A DNA stretch of 21,988 nucleotides from Paracoccaceae bacterium (GCA_016937725.1 JAFGVZ010000015.1:1-21988); one strand, 5' to 3'. Numbered from the stretch's first letter, positions 8,289 through 14,002 are shown. Numbers and translations: made by a program. Notes: generated by a model not told the origin, from the letters alone.

Positions 8289-8611
8289 ACTGTCCCATCG
8301 CTGGGTGCCCGGTTGGCGCTCGCTTCCTTGGGGGGAGGGGATGCTGCTCGCGAGCGCGCCGGATCTGTGTTTTTGTAGATAAAGCGGGTGCCTGTATGAA
8401 CTCTGCCTCTGCGGGGTCTTGGTGCCCCTGTGATGCCCGTTTATCTTGGAATAATGATTGCCATGGGAATTCATGGTAATCAATCGCCATCTTGGCTTGG
8501 CGTGCAGAAATCCTGACTGTATCGATGCCACTATATGCAGGATATAGCGATCCGCCTCTGCATTTATCTCTACATATTGTGAGAACAAAAATAGATCAAA
8601 CCGATATATGC
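8242..8611 (-). ncRNA. Candidate UpsM-like small RNA from the mraZ leader (5' end uncertain)
   Basis: The 8221-8735 stretch has no plausible gene and is AT-richer than its surroundings in its upstream half. A transcript started on the minus strand would end at the terminator at 8242-8288. Known biology: in R. sphaeroides the dcw leader yields the abundant small RNA UpsM of roughly 200 nt by termination just before mraZ. Features seen here include the palindrome GCTCGCGAGC (8346-8355), a C-rich tract CCCCTCCCCCC (8340-8330) and a hairpin around 8456-8481. The 5' end is set from a TATAAG -10-like element at 8618-8623. A shorter RNA starting near 8450-8500 would fit the R. sphaeroides size better. 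No primary-sequence match to UpsM is claimed. Confidence 0.55.
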
Positions 8612-8617
8612 GAAACA

Positions 8618-8623
8618 CTTATA
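8618..8623 (-). promoter_or_regulatory. Candidate -10 element of the mraZ/dcw promoter
   Basis: TATAAG on the minus strand is a good -10 match. A -35 at the right distance is weak (TTCGAA-like). It lies downstream of the MraZ-box-like repeats, which would fall at roughly -37 to -51. Transcription would start near 8611, giving a leader of about 410 bases to mraZ. Confidence 0.3.
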
Positions 8624-8647
8624 GGAAATCACGCTGAATTTCGAATT

Positions 8648-8662
8648 TCCCATAAATTCCCG
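8648..8662 (-). promoter_or_regulatory. Candidate MraZ-binding repeats
   Basis: The minus strand reads CGGGA-ATTTA-TGGGA, two near-TGGGN boxes in a 10-base step. This is the spacing of the TGGGN direct repeats bound by MraZ in E. coli. Only two boxes are clear; a further TGGGC lies 19 bases upstream. A second pair, TGGGA-ATTCA-TGGTA, is on the opposite strand at 8464-8478. Confidence 0.4.
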
Positions 8663-8730
8663 ATTGGATTCCATCAGCCCAAAAATGTGGCTCGGCAGAC
8701 ACAGGATTCAGAGAATTCACACCCAAACAC

Positions 8731-8777
8731 AACAAAAAACACGCACGAATCACGGCTCAGTGATTCGTGCGTGTTTG
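8731..8777 (-). terminator. Intrinsic terminator of mrp
   Basis: A 17-base-pair perfect stem is formed by 8737-8753 (AAACACGCACGAATCAC) and 8760-8776, with a 6-base loop. On the minus strand it is followed by a T-rich run (TTTTTTGTTG, part of which pairs in the stem). It lies 55 bases past the mrp stop and separates mrp from the dcw promoter region. On the plus strand the following run is weaker (GTTTGTCTT), so it may work in both directions. Confidence 0.88.
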
Positions 8778-8831
8778 TCTTCGGCCATCTACTTGGCTGG
8801 TTCCATAAAGTCCCAGAACGCAACCCAGTTG

Positions 8832-9890
8832 TCAGAGTTGCGCGATAAGCTTATCGGCTATGCGCGCATAGGCCCCTGCAACCGGGCTATCTGTCGCCGC
8901 GACCGGCACGCCGCCATCCCCGGACAAGCGCACTTCCACGCTCAGCGGCAATTCGCCCAAAAAGGGCAACCCTTGCTTTGTCGCTTCGCGCCGCACACCG
9001 CCCTCGCCGAAGATATGCTCTTCATGGCCACATTGCGGGCAGATGAAGGTCGACATGTTCTCGACCAAGCCCAAGATCGGGGTCTTCAGCGTTTCGAACG
9101 CGCGCAGCGCCTTGCGTGCGTCCAGAAGCGCCACGTCCTGCGGGGTCGAGACGACGACCGCGCCGCGCACATCGAACTTGCTGCAAAGGGTCAATTGTAT
9201 ATCCCCCGTGCCCGGCGGCATGTCCACGATCAGAACATCCAGCGCGCCCCATTCCACCTGCGTCAGCAATTGTTGCAGCGCGCCCATCAGCATCGGGCCG
9301 CGCCAGATGACCGCCTCGTCGCCCTTCAACATCAACCCGATAGAGATCATGCGCACGCCATGCGCTTCCAAGGGCAAGATGCGTTTGCCGTCGGGCGAAG
9401 CAGGCCGTTTGTCGACCCCCATCATCTTGGGCTGGCTGGGGCCGTAGATATCGGCGTCCAGCAAGCCAACGCGCAGGCCCTTGCGCGCCAAGGCCACCGC
9501 AAGGTTCGACGCGACGGTCGATTTGCCGACCCCGCCTTTGCCAGACCCGACCGCGATCAGATTGGCCACGCCCGGCACTGCCTGACGCCCCTCTTGCGGG
9601 GTGGGGTGCCGCCCGATTTTCAGGTTGGGCGCGGGTTTGGGGGCCGAATGCGCCGTCAGCGCCACAGAGACGGTTTGAACATCCGGCAAGGCGCTCACAA
9701 CCTTCTCGGCCTGTAGGCGCACCTCTCCATAGGTTTTCGCAAGTTCTGCGGTGGGCGTTTCGATCACGAAGCGGACGGAATTGCCGTCGATCACCAAGGC
9801 CCGCACCAGATCGCGCGCGACCAAGGTGCCGCCGTCGGGCAGCTTGACCGCGTCGAGGGCAGTGAGAATCGCGTCGCGCGTGGGGGTCAT
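8832..9890 (-). CDS. mrp: Mrp/ApbC/NBP35-family iron-sulfur cluster carrier ATPase
   Basis: P-loop ATPase of the Mrp/NBP35 family that carries and transfers Fe-S clusters in the cytoplasm. An N-terminal MIP18-type (DUF59) domain of about 80 residues is followed by a variable linker, then the deviant Walker A GSGKGGVGKST (about 115-125), DADIYGPSQPKMMG (146-159), VDMPPGTGD (about 222-230) and the cluster-binding CPQC (about 284-287). I chose the ATG at 9890 (352 residues) because GGAGA lies five bases upstream. An ATG at 9902 is in frame but would leave that Shine-Dalgarno inside the gene. It is monocistronic here: its own terminator follows and a divergent gene lies upstream. Confidence 0.96.
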   Translation of the reverse strand: MTPTRDAILTALDAVKLPDGGTLVARDLVRALVIDGNSVRFVIETPTAELAKTYGEVRLQAEKVVSALPDVQTVSVALTAHSAPKPAPNLKIGRHPTPQEGRQAVPGVANLIAVGSGKGGVGKSTVASNLAVALARKGLRVGLLDADIYGPSQPKMMGVDKRPASPDGKRILPLEAHGVRMISIGLMLKGDEAVIWRGPMLMGALQQLLTQVEWGALDVLIVDMPPGTGDIQLTLCSKFDVRGAVVVSTPQDVALLDARKALRAFETLKTPILGLVENMSTFICPQCGHEEHIFGEGGVRREATKQGLPFLGELPLSVEVRLSGDGGVPVAATDSPVAGAYARIADKLIAQL

Positions 9891-9895
9891 CGGGG

Positions 9896-9900
9896 TCTCC
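9896..9900 (-). promoter_or_regulatory. Shine-Dalgarno that fixes the mrp start at ATG 9890
   Basis: GGAGA on the minus strand is five bases before ATG 9890 and overlaps the alternative upstream ATG at 9902 (ATGGAGA). Confidence 0.6.
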
Positions 9901-10090
9901 ATTCAGGGTTTGCGCAATACATGGGCATGGGGTTTCAGGCGGCAAGGGCGAATTTCGCGATCTACCTGCCCAAATGCAGCGATCCTCGCCGCGCAGGTTC
10001 GGCTCGGATCGGGGCGTGAAAGATGCGGACGACGCCCAGCGCCCAAAAATAGGTCTGCGATATATCTTAAACGCCCAGCCTCAAGGCAGT

Positions 10091-10116
10091 TTGAAATTTA
10101 CCTAGCGTAACCATGC
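10091..10116 (+). promoter_or_regulatory. Candidate heat-shock-sigma (RpoH-type) promoter for DUF1127-CcsR
   Basis: TTGAAA (10091-10096), preceded by T, is followed after 14 bases by CCATGC (10111-10116). This resembles the RpoH pattern (CTTGAAA ... CCCCATNT). In R. sphaeroides the ccaF1-CcsR unit is transcribed by RpoHI/RpoHII, which makes the match more believable. Transcription would start near 10122 and leave a leader of about 108 bases. Confidence 0.45.
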
Positions 10117-10129
10117 CTCTAGCGCATAG

Positions 10130-10170
10130 CTGCATTGCAGCATTTTCCATTGCGCGAATGCAGCATTCGC
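10130..10170. repeat. Two palindromes sharing TGCAGCATT in the DUF1127 leader
   Basis: CTGCATTGCAG (10130-10140) is an odd-centred palindrome, and GCGAATGC-A-GCATTCGC (10154-10170) is another with 8-base arms. Both overlap a copy of TGCAGCATT (starting at 10136 and 10159, 23 bases apart). The arrangement suits a paired protein site or a leader RNA hairpin. No regulator is recognised. Confidence 0.6.
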
Positions 10171-10229
10171 CTATCTTCACTTCAACGCGGCCAAACATGG
10201 CTGAAACCAAATAACAAAGGTGCACGAAA

Positions 10230-10442
10230 ATGGCACATATTGCAGAAAATATCGGCACGCGGGGTGTTAGCACATCCTTTGCCGGCTTCTTTAGCCGCTT
10301 GGCAGACGCTTTTGCCCGTCGCCGCGTCTACAATAAAACCTATGCGGAACTGAATGCCTTGTCCACGCGAGAGCTGGACGATCTGGGCATCAGCCGCTCC
10401 ATGATTTCGCGCCTTGCCTATGAGGCCGCATTCGAAAAGTGA
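10230..10442 (+). CDS. DUF1127 small basic protein, CcaF1-like (likely RNA-binding)
   Basis: A 70-residue protein with a DUF1127 domain in its second half: RRRVYNKTYAELNALSTREL followed by DDLGISRSMI (about residues 30-59). DUF1127 proteins are short, arginine-rich and stress-induced. The R. sphaeroides member CcaF1 binds RNA and affects small-RNA maturation. The ATG at 10230 has AAGG nine bases upstream. The gene is followed within a few bases of its stop by CcsR-type hairpin RNAs, the same order as ccaF1-CcsR in R. sphaeroides, so a shared transcript from which the RNAs are cut is likely. Role assignment rests on family and context; the domain call is firm. Confidence 0.9.
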   Translation: MAHIAENIGTRGVSTSFAGFFSRLADAFARRRVYNKTYAELNALSTRELDDLGISRSMISRLAYEAAFEK

Positions 10443-10443
10443 G

Positions 10444-10517
10444 TTTCAGGCCCTATCCTCCTCCCAGGGCTTGATTACGGCGGCGGCTATTTCCTCCTCC
10501 CTTGGCCGCCGCCAGAA
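10444..10517 (+). ncRNA. CcsR/cuckoo-type small RNA, copy 1 (two anti-Shine-Dalgarno hairpins)
   Basis: Hairpin 1: CAGGCCCT (10447-10454) pairs with AGGGCTTG (10466-10473), with CCTCCTCCC in the loop (10457-10465). Hairpin 2: GGCGGCGGC (10479-10487) pairs with GCCGCCGCC (10505-10513), loop motif at 10493-10501. The arms of the two hairpins are unrelated while the nine-base loop motif is identical, so selection is on the loop and the pairing. CCUCCUCCC can pair with GGAGG-type ribosome binding sites or mimic the 16S anti-Shine-Dalgarno. The RNA begins two bases after the DUF1127 stop. The ends are inferred; processing from a longer transcript is expected. Confidence 0.85.
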
Positions 10518-10552
10518 ATACCGCCACGGCACGCGAAGCCGGAAAGCGGAAC

Positions 10553-10630
10553 GAGACGACCGCCCTTATCCTCCTCCCGAGGGCGTTCGTAAGGAAAACC
10601 GGCCTCCTCCTCCCTGCCGGTTTCCTTAAG
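10553..10630 (+). ncRNA. CcsR/cuckoo-type small RNA, copy 2
   Basis: Hairpin 3: ACGA + CGCCCT (10556-10559, 10561-10566) pairs with AGGGCG + TCGT (10580-10585, 10587-10590) around one C/T mismatch, with CCTCCTCCC at 10570-10578. Hairpin 4: AAGGAAAACCGGC (10591-10603) pairs with GCCGGTTTCCTT (10616-10627) with one bulged A; its loop holds the extended CCTCCTCCTCCC (10603-10614). A linker of about 40 bases without the motif separates this unit from copy 1. Confidence 0.84.
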
Positions 10631-10654
10631 ATACGGGCTTCGGCCCATGACATT

Positions 10655-10737
10655 GTGGCGGCCCCCTCCTCCTCCCTGGGGTCGTGCATAATCGGCGGCA
10701 GTCCCCTCCTCCTCCCTGGGACTGCCGCTTTTTGCAT
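10655..10737 (+). ncRNA. CcsR/cuckoo-type small RNA, copy 3 (ends in the array terminator)
   Basis: Hairpin 5: GCGGCCCC-type arm (10658-10665) pairs with GGGGTCGT (10678-10685) using two G-U pairs, loop motif CCTCCTCCC at 10668-10676. Hairpin 6: GCGGCAGTCCC (10695-10705) pairs with GGGACTGCCGC (10718-10728), loop motif at 10708-10716. A GGGC-TTCG-GCCC tetraloop hairpin (10635-10646) lies just upstream, between copies 2 and 3. Confidence 0.84.
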
Positions 10738-10740
10738 TTT
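10695..10740 (+). terminator. Intrinsic terminator formed by the sixth CCTCCTCCC hairpin
   Basis: An 11-base-pair stem (10695-10705 with 10718-10728) is followed by TTTTTGCATTTT. It ends the DUF1127-CcsR unit 12 bases before the stop codon of the convergent fliP. The terminator loop itself carries the anti-Shine-Dalgarno motif. On the minus strand no T-run follows, so it should not stop fliP transcription. Confidence 0.88.
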
Positions 10741-10751
10741 AGAACAAGGTG

Positions 10752-11480
10752 TTAGAAGTAGCTGCGCACCAGCGCTTCGGAAATCAGCCGCCAGCCATCC
10801 GCGATCACGAAAAACGACAGCTTGAACGGCAGCGATACGATCGCGGGCGGCACCATCATCATGCCCATCGACATCAGGACCGCGGCAACGACAAGATCGA
10901 TGATCAGGAACGGCAAGAAGATCAGAAAACCGATCTGGAACGCGCGCGCAATCTCACTCAGCATGAAAGATGGCACGAGCACGGAGAGCGGCGCATCGGG
11001 ACCAAGCACAGGTTGCGGCTCTGGTCGCAGACTGGCAAGGCTTTCAAAGGTTTCCGGCTCAATCCGCGCCGCCATGAACAGCCGAAACGGCTCTGCGGTG
11101 CGCACGAAACCCTCTTCCACAGAGATGCGCCCCTCGTTCAACGGGACGATCCCGTTTTGCCATGCGGCGACCAGCACCGGCTCCATCACGAAATAGGTCA
11201 GAAACAGCGCGAGCGAGATCATCAGCATGTTCGGTGGCGACTGCATCAGCCCCAGCGCCTGACGCAAGATGGCCAAAACCGTCACGATGAACGGAAAACA
11301 CGTGACCATTACCAAAATGCCCGGCACAAGGCTTAGCAAGGTAAGCAGCACCAAGAGTTGCGCACCACGCACCGCAAGCGAGCCGTCCTCGCCCAGTTGA
11401 AGGCTGAGTTCCTGCGCCAAACCCGGCGTCAGCGTCGCAAGCCAGATGGCCATGGCCAGCCCAAGAACATGCCAACGCAT
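10752..11480 (-). CDS. fliP: FliP, flagellar type III export gate protein
   Basis: Core subunit of the FliPQR export gate in the flagellar basal body. The 242 residues match the family. An N-terminal signal sequence (about 1-22, ending near LAQE) is followed by hydrophobic segments near 41-72, 84-105 and two near the C-terminus. The FliP signatures FPFIVTVLAILRQALGL (about 62-78) with SPPNMLM right after, and VVAAVLMSMGMMMVPP in the C-terminal third, are visible. It is the last gene of the minus-strand flagellar group, three bases after fliN, and faces the CcsR terminator. FliQ and FliR are not in the window. Confidence 0.97.
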   Translation of the reverse strand: MRWHVLGLAMAIWLATLTPGLAQELSLQLGEDGSLAVRGAQLLVLLTLLSLVPGILVMVTCFPFIVTVLAILRQALGLMQSPPNMLMISLALFLTYFVMEPVLVAAWQNGIVPLNEGRISVEEGFVRTAEPFRLFMAARIEPETFESLASLRPEPQPVLGPDAPLSVLVPSFMLSEIARAFQIGFLIFLPFLIIDLVVAAVLMSMGMMMVPPAIVSLPFKLSFFVIADGWRLISEALVRSYF

Positions 11481-11483
11481 CAG

Positions 11484-11780
11484 CTAAAGCATCTCGTCTA
11501 GATTGGCGAGTTCGGTCAGGCGCACGCCCAGATAGCCCGCCTGTTCGCCTTCCAGTTCCTGCAATTCGCCGCGCGCGATCAGCTTGTCGCCGATATACAA
11601 TTCCACCGGGTCATCTATCCTGCGGTCCAGCGGCAAAACAGCATCGCGGCGCAAGCGCATCAAATCGCGCACCATCGGTCGCGCAAACCCGACAGAGACC
11701 GTGATCTCGATTGGCACCTGCCCCAAAATGGCGGACCCCTCGCGCGCGGGCGGTGCTGCGGACAAGTGTGTATCATCCAT
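11484..11780 (-). CDS. fliN: FliN, flagellar motor switch (C-ring) protein
   Basis: C-ring subunit of the rotor switch; it also docks FliH during export. The 98-residue product from ATG 11780 carries the SpoA-type fold: VPIEITVSVGFARPMVRDLM in the middle (about residues 22-41) and then LPLDRRIDDPVELYIGDKLI with ARGELQELEGEQAGYLGVRL. I prefer ATG 11780 because AAGGA lies eight bases upstream. A longer frame from 11810 would extend ten residues into fliH. The start overlaps the fliH stop by eight bases (ATGGATGA). Confidence 0.93.
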   Translation of the reverse strand: MDDTHLSAAPPAREGSAILGQVPIEITVSVGFARPMVRDLMRLRRDAVLPLDRRIDDPVELYIGDKLIARGELQELEGEQAGYLGVRLTELANLDEML

Positions 11781-12366
11781 AAGAGGCTTCCTTCTGGTCT
11801 GAAGGGGCATCCGCCCCCGCTTTCAAGGCAACGATGACAGCATCAAGGTCGATCATCCGCGTGGTCTGATCGCAGCGCAGCAGGACCTGCGCTTCTGAAA
11901 AGCTCGGCTCTTCTTGCAAGGCGACCTCCAGCCCAGCAACAGCAGCGGCCCGTTCGGCCAAAACATGCATTACGCTTGGCGCGCAGAGCAACTCTAGCCG
12001 TTGGCCGAAATTCTTGGCCGCAAGAGCGCGCAATTCGCGGTCCAGATGCTGTGGAAGAGCAGCGCCCTTCAGGCTCGGCAGGATGACACTGACGATCTGC
12101 GCGACAAGGTCGACAAAGCTGGCTTCCAACGCGGCGCAGGCTTCGTGGTAGCTGAACGAAATCGCCTGCAAGGCCTCTTCGGCGGCGCCGCGGCGCAAGG
12201 CGTCTTCGTTGCGCATTTGCTCCAGCGCATCGGCCCAGCCTGCGCCATAGCCTTCTTCAAACGCACGCGTGCGCAGGTTTTCCACCTCATGAGGCGTAAC
12301 CGGCATATCATTCTGCGCACCGGGATCGCTGTCGAAACTCTCCAGCCTTAAAACTGCTGTTTTCAT
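11773..12366 (-). CDS. fliH: FliH-like flagellar assembly protein
   Basis: Probable FliH, the peripheral stator that binds the export ATPase FliI and links it to FliN. The 197 residues show the helical glycine pattern EEGYGAGWADALEQ (about 37-50) typical of FliH, a long helical middle section and a weakly conserved C-terminal FliI-binding region. FliH is poorly conserved in Alphaproteobacteria, so the call depends on this motif and on the position between fliF and fliN. It overlaps fliF by four bases (ATGA). fliI and fliG are not in this cluster section. Confidence 0.82.
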   Translation of the reverse strand: MKTAVLRLESFDSDPGAQNDMPVTPHEVENLRTRAFEEGYGAGWADALEQMRNEDALRRGAAEEALQAISFSYHEACAALEASFVDLVAQIVSVILPSLKGAALPQHLDRELRALAAKNFGQRLELLCAPSVMHVLAERAAAVAGLEVALQEEPSFSEAQVLLRCDQTTRMIDLDAVIVALKAGADAPSDQKEASYG

Positions 12367-13925
12367 GGGCGCTCCTTACGGTCTTCCAGCCAGTGCCGAA
12401 GCAATTGCGCGGATTCGTCCTGTCGCTCTGCAATCATGCGACGTAATCGTGCGACAGGGTCTTCGCGGTCAGAGCCGGGCGCGGTCAAGGCGTCAGCCTC
12501 GAAGCGCTGAACACCCTCGGCACCGGGAAACGGCGCGCCAAGCGCAAGCAGATCGTTAGGACTGTCAGAGACGTCTTGCCGCGCAGCCCGCAAAATCGGC
12601 CGCAACACGAACAGCACGAAAATTGCAAGCACCGCCAGCAGGAACCCCCAGCGCAACAGGGTCATCACATCCAGCATGGTATTTGCGAACAGCCCTGTGC
12701 GCGCCTCCGTTCCCAGCGCAGCGATCGGCTCGAAGCGGAGAGATTCGAGCGTGATGATATCCCCGCGCCCTTCGTCATACCCCACCGCAGAAGCGACAAG
12801 CCCGCGTAGGGTTTGCAGTTCTTCGGAACTACGCGGTCGCCACACGAGCGTGCCATCGGGCTGGGCTTCTTCAACCCCGTCAATCAGCACCGCGACGGTC
12901 ATGCGTCGGATCGCCCCCGGCCCGCGCTGAATTTCGCGCCGCGTCTCTGAGATATCGTAGTTGGTGTTTTGTCGCGTGAGCGTTTCCGAATTTTCGGCCG
13001 CCCCCGCCTCTTCCGCCGCGTCGCCATCGGGCAGGTTGGAAGCAACTGTCACCCCCTGCGCGCGCGAATCCGTGCTGGTGCTGCGCGATTCCTCGGTTTC
13101 CGCCCGGATTGCGACCCGGCTTTCGGGGTCGATGCGTCGCTCCGTTATCGTTTCCATATCCGTGACCGTGTCGATGGACAATTCGACCACCGAGCGCCCA
13201 GGACCGACATGTGCTTCCAGCAAACGTTCGACATTGCGCCGCAATTCACGTGCGCGATCAGCGCTCTGGGCGGCGGGTTGCTGTGCGTCATCCTGGCCCA
13301 GCACTAACCCGTTGGTGCCGTCAATGATCGACACGTCTTGGGGGGTCATTCCCGGCACGGCAGAAGCCACCAGAAACCGCAAGGCGCGGGCCTGCTCTGG
13401 GGAAATTGCCCCCCCACTCGTGGTGACAGAGACCGATGCAGAGGGGGCGATGTCGCGCCGGAAGGCACCGCTGACCCCTTGCGAAATATGCACCCGGGCG
13501 CTGCGCAGATGGGGGCTTGCGACAATTGTGCGCGCCAATTCCCCCTCTTTCGCACGCCAATACGCAGCATCAAACATCTGCGACGTTGTGCCAAACCCGG
13601 TCAACGAATCAAGCAATTCATAGCCAGTGTGCGAATTGGCGGGCAACCCGGCAGAGGCCAGCATCAAGCGCAGCTCATCACGCTCCGGCGCGGGGACATA
13701 GATTGCATCGCCGCGCACCTCATAGGCCACACCGCGCGCTTCGAGTGCCTGGATCACATCGCCAGCCGCCGCTTGTTCCAGGCCCGCATAGAGCAACGCC
13801 TGACTGGGCTTTAGCCCTTGCTGCGCGATCAACAGGATCACCACAACCGCGCCCAAACCGACCGCGCCCAATATCAGCCTGCTGCGCATGTCGAATGTTG
13901 TCCAGAGTGCCTGTATCTGCTGCAC
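12363..13925 (-). CDS. fliF: FliF, flagellar MS-ring protein
   Basis: Membrane ring protein on which the flagellar basal body is built. The 520 residues have a first membrane segment (about 17-35), ring-building domains (LYAGLEQAAAGDVIQALEAR near 45-65, ARTIVASPHLRSARVHIS near 131-148), a long periplasmic part, a second membrane segment (about 424-441) and the cytoplasmic FliG-binding tail ending LLRHWLED near the C-terminus. The start is a GTG with AAGGGAG seven bases upstream (13933-13939). It is the first gene of fliF-fliH-fliN-fliP. Confidence 0.97.
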   Translation of the reverse strand: MQQIQALWTTFDMRSRLILGAVGLGAVVVILLIAQQGLKPSQALLYAGLEQAAAGDVIQALEARGVAYEVRGDAIYVPAPERDELRLMLASAGLPANSHTGYELLDSLTGFGTTSQMFDAAYWRAKEGELARTIVASPHLRSARVHISQGVSGAFRRDIAPSASVSVTTSGGAISPEQARALRFLVASAVPGMTPQDVSIIDGTNGLVLGQDDAQQPAAQSADRARELRRNVERLLEAHVGPGRSVVELSIDTVTDMETITERRIDPESRVAIRAETEESRSTSTDSRAQGVTVASNLPDGDAAEEAGAAENSETLTRQNTNYDISETRREIQRGPGAIRRMTVAVLIDGVEEAQPDGTLVWRPRSSEELQTLRGLVASAVGYDEGRGDIITLESLRFEPIAALGTEARTGLFANTMLDVMTLLRWGFLLAVLAIFVLFVLRPILRAARQDVSDSPNDLLALGAPFPGAEGVQRFEADALTAPGSDREDPVARLRRMIAERQDESAQLLRHWLEDRKERP

Positions 13926-13987
13926 CGCGATGCTCCCTTCCGGCGGGCCTTCTGCCCGGTCGACAGGTTCAACATCGCGTCCATGGC

Positions 13988-14002
13988 TTAAGATTCGGTT
14001 AG
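13988..14002. promoter_or_regulatory. Candidate CtrA-binding site between divergent flagellar operons
   Basis: TTAA (13988-13991), seven bases, TTAG (13999-14002): one mismatch to the CtrA consensus TTAA-N7-TTAA. It lies in the 125-base gap between fliF (minus) and fliL (plus). CtrA is a known activator of flagellar genes in Rhodobacterales and Caulobacter. No sigma-54 pattern was seen in this gap. Confidence 0.45.

Larger units (their letters stand above)
9903..10229. other. Divergent intergenic region between mrp and the DUF1127 gene
   Basis: This stretch of about 330 bases has no credible gene. It must hold the mrp promoter (minus) and the DUF1127-CcsR promoter (plus). On the minus strand a weak candidate is TTGAGG (10086-10081) with AT-rich TTAAGATATATC downstream. 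The plus-strand elements are listed separately. The segment nearest mrp (9903-10020) is GC-rich and shows nothing I recognise. Confidence 0.6.

Noticed and set aside
8664..9716. Open frame of 350 codons on the plus strand
   Set aside because: Antisense to mrp and runs through its terminator; no recognisable domain.
10450..10730. CRISPR array suggested by regularly placed identical 9-mers
   Set aside because: The repeat is only nine bases, spacing is irregular, and each copy is enclosed in its own distinct stem; no cas genes nearby.
10453..10825. Several short open frames across the CCTCCTCCC array on both strands
   Set aside because: They run through hairpin after hairpin and give Pro/Arg/Ser-rich translations caused by the repeats; RNA structure explains the sequence better.
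12961..13623. Open frame of 220 codons on the plus strand
   Set aside because: Antisense to fliF; no domain, Ser/Arg-rich shadow translation.
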